64,000 bases of DNA from Roseibaca calidilacus (GCF_001517585.1 NZ_FBYC01000004.1:1879501-1943500); one strand, 5' to 3'; shown: positions 1-7,488, numbered from the stretch's first letter. Program-made: numbers and translations. Notes: a model not told the origin generated them from the sequence alone.

Positions 1-736
1 AGCCGGGATTGGCGATGGGCATATAGGGGAAGGCTTGACCGATAACCGCAACCTTCGCACCACCCCGTTCAAACCACGTGTAGTCGGGGAATTCTGCGGG
101 TTCGTCCCATTCGGAATCGTAGATGTTCTGGCCAAGGAACGGGAAGGGCAGATTGTCGACAATCTCCATCACCCGGTCGGTGCCGAAGGTCCATTCCCAA
201 TGGCTGGTCATGGCATCCACGCCCAGCTTGTTCATAACATTGACCACGTCCTGACCCTTGGTCAGATAGCTGGTCATCGACCCATGCCATGTGTCGCCGC
301 CATCCAACAGGATCGCATCGGGGCGGTCCGCCTTGATCGCCTTGACCACGGTCGCCACGCGGTCCATGCCGCCCATGCGGCCATAGGTTTTGCCCAGCGC
401 GACAAAATCGTCATAGGTCAACGCATAAGCCTCGGGCGAGCCGGGCTTGAGGTTGAACATCTCGATGAAGTCCTTGCCGACAACATGCGGCGGCTTGCCC
501 TTCACATCGCCCACGCCGACATTCCATTCGGGTTCGCGGAACCAGATCGGCTTCAGATGGGCGTGGATATCTGTGATATGGATAATCGACAGATTTCCGA
601 ACGTGTCGAATTTCAGCAAATCATCCTGCGTCAGCGTCTGTTGCGCGGCCAGTTTGCCCCAGTTGCCATAACCGGAAATGCCGTAAAGCGCCGAAGCCGC
701 GACAGAGGCTTGCAGGAACTCGCGCCTAGAAATCAT
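1..736 (-). CDS. soxB: Thiosulfohydrolase SoxB, N-terminal part (runs off left edge)
   Basis: SoxB is the periplasmic dimanganese hydrolase that releases sulfate from cysteine-S-thiosulfonate carried on SoxY. Only the first 245 or so residues are in the window. The protein begins MISRREFLQ, a twin-arginine export signal, as expected for a cofactor-loaded periplasmic enzyme. A calcineurin-like metal site is visible: DIHAH at about residues 56-60 and LLDGGDTWHG further on. The start codon at 736 is preceded by a GGAGAC ribosome-binding site. It is the last visible gene of the leftward soxXYZAB run and is separated from soxA by 143 bases containing a hairpin. Confidence 0.95.
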   Translation of the reverse strand, partial: MISRREFLQASVAASALYGISGYGNWGKLAAQQTLTQDDLLKFDTFGNLSIIHITDIHAHLKPIWFREPEWNVGVGDVKGKPPHVVGKDFIEMFNLKPGSPEAYALTYDDFVALGKTYGRMGGMDRVATVVKAIKADRPDAILLDGGDTWHGSMTSYLTKGQDVVNVMNKLGVDAMTSHWEWTFGTDRVMEIVDNLPFPFLGQNIYDSEWDEPAEFPDYTWFERGGAKVAVIGQAFPYMPIANPG

Positions 737-842
737 GAGAAGTGTCTCCTTGGGAGGGATGGCATACCGCCGGGAGGAAAGCGGACATGCCAATCTTCGT
801 AAGTGTGAATATTGTTGGCCCGAAAAAACGTCAGACCAGAGG

Positions 843-872
843 TTCGGGGCGCATTTGAAAACGCGCCCCGAA
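843..872 (-). terminator. Perfect 10-bp hairpin between soxA and soxB
   Basis: TTCGGGGCGC at 843-852 pairs perfectly with GCGCCCCGAA at 863-872 around a 10-base loop. It lies just after the soxA stop and ahead of soxB. There is no immediate T-run in the soxA direction, although a run of six T lies about 17 bases further on. It is therefore more likely a partial terminator or RNA-processing element that sets the soxA to soxB ratio than a full terminator. This role is inferred. Confidence 0.5.
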
Positions 873-879
873 GATCAGG

Positions 880-1746
880 TTACTGACGGACAGAAACGCC
901 TTCGACCGAAAGACCATTGCCGCGCGACGCGACATAGAGTTCCAGTTCGCGGAATTCCTGCGAACCGATGGCGAAGGATTCGGCCCGTGTATCGCGGATA
1001 CAGCCGCGGAACCGGTTGTGCACAGACACCATGCCTGCGTTCTTCAGACGGTAGGTTGGAAAGCCATTGATCTGGCCCTGGCTTAGATGGTCCGCACGGA
1101 TCATCATGCCCCAGCTGTCTTCGTGGCAGTTGGCGCAAGACAGTTCCAACTGGCCGAAGCGGGTGTAGTACATTTCCTTACCACGTTCCCAGAACGGTGC
1201 AGCATCGCCGTCAATCGCCACATCCACCGGCATCCCGCGCGATTGCAGCGAAATGAACGATGTCATGTTACGCATGTCTTGGCTGTTCCAGCCCCATGCG
1301 TCGGCTTCCATGCGCTCTGTCCGGCAGTTGTTAACATAGTCTTCCATGGACCACAGGTCGCCGTTTTCATTGACCTTGGGCATGACAGCGCGAACGCCTT
1401 TCATCGACTCGGACGCATCGCCATGGCAATCCGCACAGGATTGCTCGGCAGCACCTTCAGCGGTTTCCCACATATCGGCACCATCTTCGACCGCCAGCAT
1501 TGCCGGGTTGTCGAAATCGTCCATCTGCAACGAACGCGTTTCATCCGTGCGGAACAGCCAGCCCGAGTAGATCTCGGGAAGTGCGCCGTCCAGATGCGCC
1601 GGGGCTTCGGCCCGCGTTGTCAGTTGCAGTTCGCCCTCGATAATAAGCTCTGCATCCGGGTGCGGATCTGCATGGGCCGCGCCGGAAAGCGCGACCATAC
1701 AGACTGCCGCAGAGGCCATCAGCTTGCTTAGGGTAAAAGTCTTCAT
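880..1746 (-). CDS. soxA: Diheme cytochrome SoxA, sulfur oxidation
   Basis: SoxA forms the SoxAX heterodimer that oxidatively attaches thiosulfate to SoxY in the periplasm. The 288-residue product has a Sec signal peptide of about 26 residues, two c-type heme motifs (CADCH near residue 104 and CANCH near residue 204) and the conserved RGC cysteine near 249 that ligates the active-site heme. It is thus the diheme form. The start at 1746 was chosen because GGGAGGAG lies just upstream and the signal peptide begins there. A longer reading frame starting at 1770 lacks these features. Confidence 0.95.
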   Translation of the reverse strand: MKTFTLSKLMASAAVCMVALSGAAHADPHPDAELIIEGELQLTTRAEAPAHLDGALPEIYSGWLFRTDETRSLQMDDFDNPAMLAVEDGADMWETAEGAAEQSCADCHGDASESMKGVRAVMPKVNENGDLWSMEDYVNNCRTERMEADAWGWNSQDMRNMTSFISLQSRGMPVDVAIDGDAAPFWERGKEMYYTRFGQLELSCANCHEDSWGMMIRADHLSQGQINGFPTYRLKNAGMVSVHNRFRGCIRDTRAESFAIGSQEFRELELYVASRGNGLSVEGVSVRQ

Positions 1747-1781
1747 ACGTCTCCTCCCAGACTGGCGCATGACCGTTTGAA

Positions 1782-2108
1782 TTAACCGATTTTCAACTCT
1801 TCGGTTTGCGTGTAGACCGCGCCGCCATCTTCATACCAAGTGAAGACAACTTCGGTGGACTCGCCCACCATGATGTCGAACTCGACATAGGGGTTGGCGG
1901 AAACAGCGCCTTCCAGCGCCATGTCGATCACCATCTCACCGCCATATTCGCAGGTGAAGCGGTTGATGATATTGCGCGGAATGGTGTTGCCATCGGCGTC
2001 CTTGCGCAGGCCGGTTTCCATGACATGGCTGACCAGCGTCTTGACTTCGGCGGCTTGACCGGCCTTCGCGGAACGCGGCAGGCGGATGCGGGGTTTTACG
2101 TCGGACAT
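1782..2108 (-). CDS. soxZ: Sulfur carrier complex subunit SoxZ
   Basis: SoxZ is the immunoglobulin-fold partner of SoxY in the SoxYZ carrier, to which sulfur intermediates are bound during thiosulfate oxidation. The product is 108 residues, the usual family length, and begins MSDVKPRIRLP. It has no signal peptide of its own, which fits the known co-export of SoxZ with Tat-exported SoxY. It lies between soxY and soxA in the standard order, 35 bases before the soxA start. The start is preceded by a GGAGA site. Confidence 0.95.
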   Translation of the reverse strand: MSDVKPRIRLPRSAKAGQAAEVKTLVSHVMETGLRKDADGNTIPRNIINRFTCEYGGEMVIDMALEGAVSANPYVEFDIMVGESTEVVFTWYEDGGAVYTQTEELKIG

Positions 2109-2151
2109 GTGTCTCTCCTAGAAAATCGTGGGGTCGGGATCGGGGGCTGGG

Positions 2152-2565
2152 TTAGCCGCCGCAACCGCCGATGGTGACCTTCACTTCGACCGCGGCTTGC
2201 TGGAAGCTGCCATCAGGCATCTTGGCAACGGCGACCACGTTCTGCGTGCCGCCCAGACGGATGCGCGTAGAGGCGCGGTGCGAACCAGCCGCAGGGCCGA
2301 ATTTGAACACGGCTACGCCGGGCGTCGGGTTGCCATCGGCATAGATCGCGATTTCAGCAGCGCCTGCCGCTTCGACCGAAATCGGAACGGTGTTGCCGTT
2401 TTCCGCGATCTCGGGCGCGGTAATCGTCACGCCGCCTTCGGTCACGGCAGCGCCGCCCGTGTAAGCTGCGATCGCGTCATCCGCCGCCGCAGTCGCGGCG
2501 ATCGGCAGCAGGGTGATGGTCGCAACACCAAGACCCATGGCCATTGTTTCGCGTCGTGTAATCAT
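2152..2565 (-). CDS. soxY: Sulfur carrier protein SoxY
   Basis: SoxY carries the sulfur substrate on a C-terminal cysteine on a flexible arm. The 137-residue product ends in the diagnostic GGCGG motif, with the carrier cysteine at residue 135. The N-terminus MITRRETMAMGLG is a twin-arginine signal with a hydrophobic stretch ending near residue 27. It sits directly upstream of soxZ, so the SoxYZ pair is intact. The start has an AGGAAAAG site. Identification is secure from the C-terminal motif and the gene order. Confidence 0.96.
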   Translation of the reverse strand: MITRRETMAMGLGVATITLLPIAATAAADDAIAAYTGGAAVTEGGVTITAPEIAENGNTVPISVEAAGAAEIAIYADGNPTPGVAVFKFGPAAGSHRASTRIRLGGTQNVVAVAKMPDGSFQQAAVEVKVTIGGCGG

Positions 2566-2613
2566 GGACTTTTCCTTTCGATTTGACAGGAGCAGAGGGG
2601 GCGCGACGCCGCC

Positions 2614-3108
2614 TCAGTATTCGGTCAGCGTGACCAGATAGGCCACCACATCCTCGATCTGCTGAGCTGTCAGCAGGGTCGAGAAGGTTTCTGGATTGTA
2701 GGCTTTGGCCGTGTATGCGTCGCCCGGGCGAATATAATCGGCCGGGCTGTCATTGTAGAACACCGGCATCATGCTGCCCGGAAACGCGCGCTTGGCGTTG
2801 GCAACCAGCCCGCGCAATTCTGCTTCGGACCAACGCGCGCCGACACCATCAAAGGTGGGGCCGACATTGCCCTGAAACGCCACATCGGGCATGGCAGAGT
2901 TCTGATGGCAAGCCACGCAATTGCCCAAAGAGCGCTTCGACAGCACTTCGGCGCCGCGCGCCGGGTCGCCGGGAACACCCGTCAATGACATGGGGATGGC
3001 GATTTCGTCCTCCCAGACCACGTCCGCCGGTTTGATTTCTGCCGATGCAGAAGCGCCCGCGACAATCATCGCCGTTGCCAATGCTGCGCTGATGAAACGT
3101 GAATTCAT
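2614..3108 (-). CDS. soxX: Monoheme cytochrome SoxX
   Basis: SoxX is the electron-accepting monoheme subunit of SoxAX. The 164-residue protein has a signal peptide cut near residue 23, one CVACH heme motif at about residues 64-68, and a candidate methionine heme ligand in the GSMMPVF segment. The start at 3108 is chosen because CTGGGAGGA stands just upstream and the signal peptide begins there; an in-frame start at 3126 has neither. It is the first gene of the soxXYZAB run, and the operator-like sequence at 3204-3235 lies about 100 bases upstream. Confidence 0.94.
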   Translation of the reverse strand: MNSRFISAALATAMIVAGASASAEIKPADVVWEDEIAIPMSLTGVPGDPARGAEVLSKRSLGNCVACHQNSAMPDVAFQGNVGPTFDGVGARWSEAELRGLVANAKRAFPGSMMPVFYNDSPADYIRPGDAYTAKAYNPETFSTLLTAQQIEDVVAYLVTLTEY

Positions 3109-3203
3109 GGATGTCCTCCCAGACACGCTATGTGGTTTTGGCGCTCTCCCAAGCTCACCATTTGGTTACTGTAGACCATGGGATGCCGTTGCCGCAAATG
3201 AAA

Positions 3204-3235
3204 ATTCGGTTTTTTGCATATTCTTTTAGTTGAAT
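3204..3235. promoter_or_regulatory. Two adjoining SqrR/SoxR-type operators before soxX
   Basis: Two 16-base units lie directly side by side. Unit 1, at 3204-3219, reads ATTC-N8-GCAT; unit 2, at 3220-3235, reads ATTC-N8-GAAT. Unit 2 matches exactly the ATTC-N8-GAAT inverted repeat I recall for the persulfide-responsive repressor SqrR, and unit 1 has one mismatch. Unit 2 extends to TATTC...GAATA. The location, 96-127 bases ahead of the soxX start, and the presence of an SqrR/SoxR-class repressor gene at 5208 make these the likely binding sites. Function is inferred. Confidence 0.65.
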
Positions 3236-3242
3236 AGAGAAA

Positions 3243-3267
3243 CCCGCCCTCAGATCCCAAGGGCGGG
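3243..3267 (-). terminator. Hairpin terminator after soxVW
   Basis: CCCGCCCT at 3243-3250 pairs perfectly with AGGGCGGG at 3260-3267. In the leftward direction the stem is followed by TTTCTCT, a weak U-tract. It lies downstream of the soxW stop and just upstream of the soxX operators, so it would separate the soxVW and soxXYZAB transcripts. Confidence 0.6.
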
Positions 3268-3293
3268 GAATTTCATGTATCATTTTCAGATGC

Positions 3294-3863
3294 TTATTGC
3301 GCAGCGCGCATCTCTTCCAAGCGGCGGGCGACATATTTCTGGAAATGCTCGTCGCCCTCGTAACCCTTCTCCAACACCCATTCCAGCATCAGCCGGGTGC
3401 TTCCACGCTCGAACGCGCCGGGCATGACAACTGCGGCCGATTCGCGCAGGCCCCCTGATTCGGGAAGCTCTTCCGGCGCGAAGATCAAGGTCGGTGTGAA
3501 CACCACCCCCCAGTGCCGCGCCATGTCGCGTTCTTCCATGATCGTGCCGTCGAAATCGGTCACTTCCAGATTGCCGAACAGGTTCATCTGGATGACGTAG
3601 AAATCCTCGGATAGCAGGCGTTCGATCTCGGGATCGACATAGACCTCTTCATGCATCCGCGTGCAGTAGATACAGCCGCGTTGTTCGAACATCAGCAGCA
3701 GGCGTTTGCCTTCGGCATTGGCATCGGCCAGATCGTCGCGCAGGTCGCGGAAGGTTTCCACGAACCATTCGGGCTTGTGCAGGCCATCCTCGCCAATCGG
3801 AACGGCGGTGGCGGGACCGGCCAGCATCAGGCTGGCCAGCAGAGCGTAAGCAAGTCGCAGCAT
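3294..3863 (-). CDS. soxW: Periplasmic thioredoxin SoxW
   Basis: SoxW is a thioredoxin-fold protein reduced by the membrane electron carrier SoxV; together they keep the Sox carrier active. The 189-residue product has a signal peptide of about 20 residues and a redox motif CIYC at residues 64-67. It also has a cis-proline region (FTPT) typical of thioredoxins. The start at 3863 follows a CTGGGAGGAGA ribosome-binding site. A longer frame from 3923 overlaps soxV and is unlikely. It is 17 bases after soxV and co-directional, so the pair is an operon. Confidence 0.9.
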   Translation of the reverse strand: MLRLAYALLASLMLAGPATAVPIGEDGLHKPEWFVETFRDLRDDLADANAEGKRLLLMFEQRGCIYCTRMHEEVYVDPEIERLLSEDFYVIQMNLFGNLEVTDFDGTIMEERDMARHWGVVFTPTLIFAPEELPESGGLRESAAVVMPGAFERGSTRLMLEWVLEKGYEGDEHFQKYVARRLEEMRAAQ

Positions 3864-3880
3864 GTTTCTCCTCCCAGTTG

Positions 3881-4618
3881 TCAACCCAAGGTCGCGGTCC
3901 ACGGCATTTTGCGCACCATCCAATCAGCAATCAGGCTGATCGAATCGGTCGCGATCAGAACCGCGAAGAGCACCAGCATACCCCCCATAACCTTTTCCAC
4001 ATGCGCCAATTTCGACCGGTGCTTGCCAACCCAGTTCAGGAACGGGCGCGCGAACAGCGCCGCCACGACAAAGGGAAATGTCATAGAGATGCCATAGACC
4101 GCCAATAGCAGGCCGCCGCGCCAGACCTCTCCCATGCCCGACGCAACCATCAAGATGGCCGCCAAGGCCGGGCCGACACAAGGTGTCCAGCCAAAGCCGA
4201 ATGCCAGCCCCATGACATAGGACCCCACCACAGATTTCGGCGCGCCGACATTTTCTATGCGGGCCTGTCGATACAGAAACCCAATCTTGATAACGCCCAG
4301 AAAATGCAGGCCAAAACCCAGCAACACTGCGGCCGCGACCCATTTCAGAATATCGCGATAGGCGATGAACGCCTGCCCCAGCGCGGTCGCGCCCATGCCA
4401 AGAAGCACGAAAATGCTGGTCACGCCCAGCGCGAACGCAACCGATGACAGCACAAGGCGGCGCTGCGCACCGGGTGCCAAACCGCCTTCGTCGCGCAATT
4501 CCCCCATCGACAAGCCAGCCATGTAGCACAGGTAGAACGGCACGATCGGCAGAATGCACGGCGTGAAAAACGACAACAACCCCGCCAGTGCCGCGCCTGC
4601 AAAACTGATGTCGAACAT
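3881..4618 (-). CDS. soxV: CcdA-like thiol electron transporter SoxV
   Basis: SoxV moves reducing equivalents from cytoplasmic thioredoxin across the membrane to SoxW. The 245-residue protein has about six hydrophobic segments and the paired CcdA cysteines: Cys21 in FFTPCILP and Cys147 in WTPCVGP. Family length and topology are normal. It is divergent from soxS, with 72 bases between the two starts. The immediate downstream soxW confirms the identification as SoxV rather than the cytochrome-c biogenesis CcdA. Confidence 0.9.
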   Translation of the reverse strand: MFDISFAGAALAGLLSFFTPCILPIVPFYLCYMAGLSMGELRDEGGLAPGAQRRLVLSSVAFALGVTSIFVLLGMGATALGQAFIAYRDILKWVAAAVLLGFGLHFLGVIKIGFLYRQARIENVGAPKSVVGSYVMGLAFGFGWTPCVGPALAAILMVASGMGEVWRGGLLLAVYGISMTFPFVVAALFARPFLNWVGKHRSKLAHVEKVMGGMLVLFAVLIATDSISLIADWMVRKMPWTATLG

Positions 4619-4690
4619 GTGAGCGCGCTCCTTCGGGTTTGGGCCTGCATGCCGGTTGCAGCGGCCAAAACATCATATTACATTGTTCGT
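4619..4690. promoter_or_regulatory. soxV/soxS divergent intergenic region
   Basis: This 72-base region must hold the divergent soxV and soxS promoters. Its right half is AT-rich. ATTA-N8-GTAT at 4677-4692 resembles the ATTC-N8-GAAT operator before soxX with two mismatches, and ACAT-N7-ATGT at 4680-4694 is a short inverted repeat that overlaps the soxS start. In Paracoccus the equivalent soxS-soxV gap is a SoxR target. The match here is weak, so operator assignment is tentative. Confidence 0.35.
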
Positions 4691-5095
4691 ATGTTAAATA
4701 GATTTCGTCAACTCGTTGTTTGCGCCGCGCTCGCCGCGGTTGCGCCGGTCTTACCCGCCATGGCAGACCCTGCCGGTGGTTTGCGCCTGCTGATGATAGA
4801 GCAATCGGGCTGTTCCTATTGCGTGGCGTTCAACCGCGACATCGCGCCGATCTACGAAAAAACCGAGCTTGGTGCCGCCGCGCCCCTGTTTCATGCCGAT
4901 CTGAGAGAGGACATGCCCGACGGGGTTAGCTTGGCGTCGAAGCCATTCGTGACCCCCACATTCATTCTGATCGGTCCGGACGGGCAGGAACTGTCACGCT
5001 TGACCGGCTTTCCCGGCGAAGATTTTTTCTGGCCTTTTGTTGAGGATATGATCACCCAAGCGCAGGAAAGCTTAGACCAATCCGCCCTGAATTGA
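4691..5095 (+). CDS. soxS: Periplasmic thioredoxin SoxS
   Basis: SoxS is a periplasmic thiol-disulfide protein that reactivates the SoxYZ carrier. The 134-residue product begins MLNRFRQLVV, has a signal peptide ending about residue 25, and carries a CSYC redox motif at residues 41-44 plus a VTPTF cis-proline segment. The start at 4691 is chosen because the signal peptide begins there. No clear ribosome-binding site precedes it, so a short leader or near-leaderless mRNA is possible. An in-frame start at 4619 would add an unlikely 24-residue extension overlapping the soxV promoter. Confidence 0.87.
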   Translation: MLNRFRQLVVCAALAAVAPVLPAMADPAGGLRLLMIEQSGCSYCVAFNRDIAPIYEKTELGAAAPLFHADLREDMPDGVSLASKPFVTPTFILIGPDGQELSRLTGFPGEDFFWPFVEDMITQAQESLDQSALN

Positions 5096-5207
5096 GCATT
5101 TTCGCGCACAGACCGCCAAATTGATCTGCCATGAACTCGCCACGGCGGAACAGTTCTGTTACAGTCAACGTCATAAAAACGCGCCAAGGTGGCGCTGCAA
5201 GACAGTA

Positions 5208-5615
5208 ATGGGCGGATACCTAGCTTTGCCGGATGGGCAATCACTAGACCATGGCGAACCGCAACACACGGATCGCCCGGCGGTAGAAGACGCGCTTCTG
5301 CCGACCTCTGCCTTGTGCCATGAAGACCTGCAAACCGAAGCCCGCGCTGCCGCTGATTTCCTGAAAGCCATGGGGCATGAAGGGCGGCTGTTGATGCTTT
5401 ATCATCTGTGCGAACGGGATTGTTCGGTCACGGAACTGGAAAAGCTGATCCTGTCGCGCCAAGCGGCTGTCAGCCAGCAACTGGCACGGCTGCGCCATGA
5501 GAAACTGGTCACAACCCGGCGCGAGGGCAACCAGATCATCTATTCACTGGCAGATGAGCGCGTGCGCGAAGCGGTGCTGCTAATGCAACGCATGTTCCGC
5601 CAACCGAAATTCTGA
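5208..5615 (+). CDS. soxR: ArsR-family persulfide-sensing repressor SoxR (SqrR/BigR class)
   Basis: The protein is an ArsR-type winged-helix repressor, expected to silence sox genes until persulfide is present. From the start at 5208 it has 135 residues; the helix-turn-helix covers about 75-100 (SRQAAVSQQLARLRHEKL) and the wing follows (TRREGNQIIY). Cysteines are at 37, 68 and 72. Cys68, in HLCERDC, matches the first sensor cysteine of SqrR/BigR, but the second, normally in the last helix, is absent: the protein ends LLMQRMFRQPKF. The exact start is uncertain; an upstream in-frame ATG is at 5121. It follows soxS in the same direction. Confidence 0.85.
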   Translation: MGGYLALPDGQSLDHGEPQHTDRPAVEDALLPTSALCHEDLQTEARAAADFLKAMGHEGRLLMLYHLCERDCSVTELEKLILSRQAAVSQQLARLRHEKLVTTRREGNQIIYSLADERVREAVLLMQRMFRQPKF

Positions 5616-5625
5616 TCCAGATCAA
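5612..5625. promoter_or_regulatory. FNR/FnrL-like box before soxT
   Basis: CTGAT-CCAG-ATCAA differs from the FNR consensus TTGAT-N4-ATCAA at one base. It overlaps the soxR stop codon and lies 61 bases before the chosen soxT start, a plausible activator position. This would link the permease gene to low oxygen. Binding is inferred from sequence only. Confidence 0.4.
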
Positions 5626-5685
5626 GGCAAGTTTTGTGCGCCGGGATTAATGTGCCCCACACTCGAATTATCTGGAGCGCGCGAA

Positions 5686-6753
5686 ATGGACCTGATTCCC
5701 ATTGTCGACTATCTGGGCGAAAGCAATGTCGAAGCCCTGATGGGCCTGATGGTTGGCATGGTCTTCGGCATTGCCGCGCAACGGTCGCGGTTTTGCCTGC
5801 GCGCGGCAACGGTGGAATTCGCGCGCGGAGAACTGGGGCCGCGCATGGCGATCTGGCTGCTGACCTTTTCAACCGCCGTTGTTTGGGTGCAAGGCGCGCA
5901 GATGCTGGGCCTGTTCCGCGCCGATGACGCGCGGCTGATGGCCGTCGCCGGGTCGTGGTCCGGCGCTGTGATCGGCGGGCTGATGTTTGGCGCAGGCATG
6001 GTGCTGGCACGCGGTTGTTCGGGGCGGTTGCTGGTCTTGGCGGCGACGGGCAACCTGCGCTCGGTCATTGCCGGGATGGTCTTTGCGCTGGTCGCACAAA
6101 TGGCGATGAGTGGCTGGCTTGCGCCCTTGCGGCTTTGGATGGCCAGCCTCTGGACCACGGCAGGGGGGCGCAACACGCATTTGCTGGACATGGTCGGGCT
6201 TGGCCAGAACCTTGGGCTGTGGCTGGGCGTGGCAACCGCGCTCTTGGCCCTGTTTCTGGCGTTTCGTCACAAGCTGACATGGACCTCTTTGGTCTTTGCC
6301 TCTGGCGTGGGCTTCGCGGTGGCACTGGGCTGGATCACCACCTGGACGCTGGCCCAAGTGGCCTTCGACCCGATCAACGTAACCTCTGCCACCTTCACCG
6401 GCCCTTCGGCCAACACGCTGATGTTCTTTCTGGAACCCGTGCCAAGGCTGCGGTTCGATATCGGGCTGGTGCCGGGCGTGGTGCTGGGGGCGTTCTTGGC
6501 CGCACTATTCGCCAAAGAGTTGAAATGGCAGGGCTATGATGGCGCCGACGCCATGCGCCGCTCGCTGTTCGGGGCCGCCCTGATGGGTTTTGGCGGGATG
6601 CTGGCGGGCGGCTGCGCCATCGGCTCGCTCACCGGGGCGTCGGTCTTTGCCGGAACCGCGTGGCTGGCGCTGCTGTGCATGTGGATCGGCGCAGGGATCA
6701 CCGATCTGCTGGTCGATCAGCGCGGCAGCGGCCTTGCCGCGATCAAAGCCTAG
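5686..6753 (+). CDS. soxT: YeeE/YedE-family sulfur-compound permease (SoxT-like)
   Basis: The 355-residue polytopic protein has roughly nine to ten hydrophobic segments. It carries the two signature cysteine-bearing half-repeats of the YeeE/YedE family: ARGCSGRLL in the N-terminal half and AGGCAIGSLTG near the C-terminus, plus an early RFCLR segment. Family members import thiosulfate or move sulfur across the inner membrane, and SoxT relatives sit beside soxR and soxS. The start at 5686 follows a GGAG site; an upstream ATG at 5650 lacks one. Substrate is inferred from the neighbourhood. Confidence 0.8.
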   Translation: MDLIPIVDYLGESNVEALMGLMVGMVFGIAAQRSRFCLRAATVEFARGELGPRMAIWLLTFSTAVVWVQGAQMLGLFRADDARLMAVAGSWSGAVIGGLMFGAGMVLARGCSGRLLVLAATGNLRSVIAGMVFALVAQMAMSGWLAPLRLWMASLWTTAGGRNTHLLDMVGLGQNLGLWLGVATALLALFLAFRHKLTWTSLVFASGVGFAVALGWITTWTLAQVAFDPINVTSATFTGPSANTLMFFLEPVPRLRFDIGLVPGVVLGAFLAALFAKELKWQGYDGADAMRRSLFGAALMGFGGMLAGGCAIGSLTGASVFAGTAWLALLCMWIGAGITDLLVDQRGSGLAAIKA

Positions 6754-6761
6754 AAAACTGG

Positions 6762-6785
6762 GCCATCGGCCTAGCAGCCGATGGC
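6762..6785. terminator. Convergent hairpin between soxT and the pilin-like gene
   Basis: GCCATCGGC at 6762-6770 pairs perfectly with GCCGATGGC at 6777-6785 with a six-base loop. It covers the end of the leftward gene at 6771 and the region just after the soxT stop, so it may serve both convergent transcripts. No strong T-run is present. Confidence 0.5.
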
Positions 6786-7214
6786 TGAATTGAACTGGGC
6801 ACGCAGTTCATCGGCGGTGGGTTGCCCGGGCACAGGGTAATCCCCGCGCGATTCCAGCTCCTGCGCCATCAATTCAATGAGGTCGAGATATTGCCCGGCA
6901 GACATACCCTCTGTGCCGGTCCCGTCCCATGTGCCTTCGGTATAGTTCCCAGAGTCCATATTGCGCCTGAACCACTCAACGCGACGGCCATAATAATATC
7001 CCAGATTCTCCGAATCCTGATTAGAGGCGTAGTCCGCTTCCCGTTCACTGGCAAAATCTTGCGGCAGATAGCGTGGCGCATACCGCCCTGTCAAAGAAGC
7101 TACGGACGCACAAGACAAGCTATTGCCAATATCTGCTCCAAGATCATTTACTCCAACCCTGACAGCCGCGACAACGCTGATACCAAGCCCCAGGATCGCT
7201 GCCGACAAAATCAC
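6771..7214 (-). CDS. Flp-pilin-like small membrane-anchored protein, interrupted by UGA
   Basis: The frame opening at GTG 7214 encodes 147 residues: an N-terminal hydrophobic helix (VILSAAILGLGISVVAAV) followed by a hydrophilic, probably extracytoplasmic part with two cysteines. Reading upstream in the same frame to ATG 7262 gives MRDFITSESGAVTVD, then UGA (7215-7217), then VILSAAILG. That is the usual N-terminus of Flp/Tad pilin-like proteins of this family of bacteria (E-x-GAVTVDWV), with UGA where Trp would stand. Either the gene is broken by a nonsense change or translation starts at the GTG. The C-terminal part is not recognised. Confidence 0.55.
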   Translation of the reverse strand: MILSAAILGLGISVVAAVRVGVNDLGADIGNSLSCASVASLTGRYAPRYLPQDFASEREADYASNQDSENLGYYYGRRVEWFRRNMDSGNYTEGTWDGTGTEGMSAGQYLDLIELMAQELESRGDYPVPGQPTADELRAQFNSAIGC

Positions 7215-7410
7215 TCAGTCCACGGTGACGGCGCCACTTTCGGATGTAATGAAATCTCGCATAGCCCTAACCATTATTCATCAAAGCACTCGTTCCGGCG
7301 ATATGAACCTACCCAGAAATTTGGCGCAAATATGTTAACCAGATGAATTAACGTGAAATCATAAGCCTGTTTTCAAGGCCGGGCGGACCACCACGGCCCG
7401 TTCAACACAA

Positions 7411-7434
7411 AGAAGGCACCCAAAGATGCCTTCT
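7411..7434 (-). terminator. Terminator after the metallo-hydrolase gene
   Basis: AGAAGGCA at 7411-7418 pairs perfectly with TGCCTTCT at 7427-7434. In the leftward direction it is followed by TTTGTGTTG. It is positioned 54 bases after the stop of the leftward gene at 7489. The 226 bases between 7263 and 7488 otherwise show no gene. Confidence 0.6.
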
Positions 7435-7488
7435 GCCCTTGTTTGTGCCACCATCCCTGCGGTTCTGGTGTTCGCCCGGCTGTCAGCC

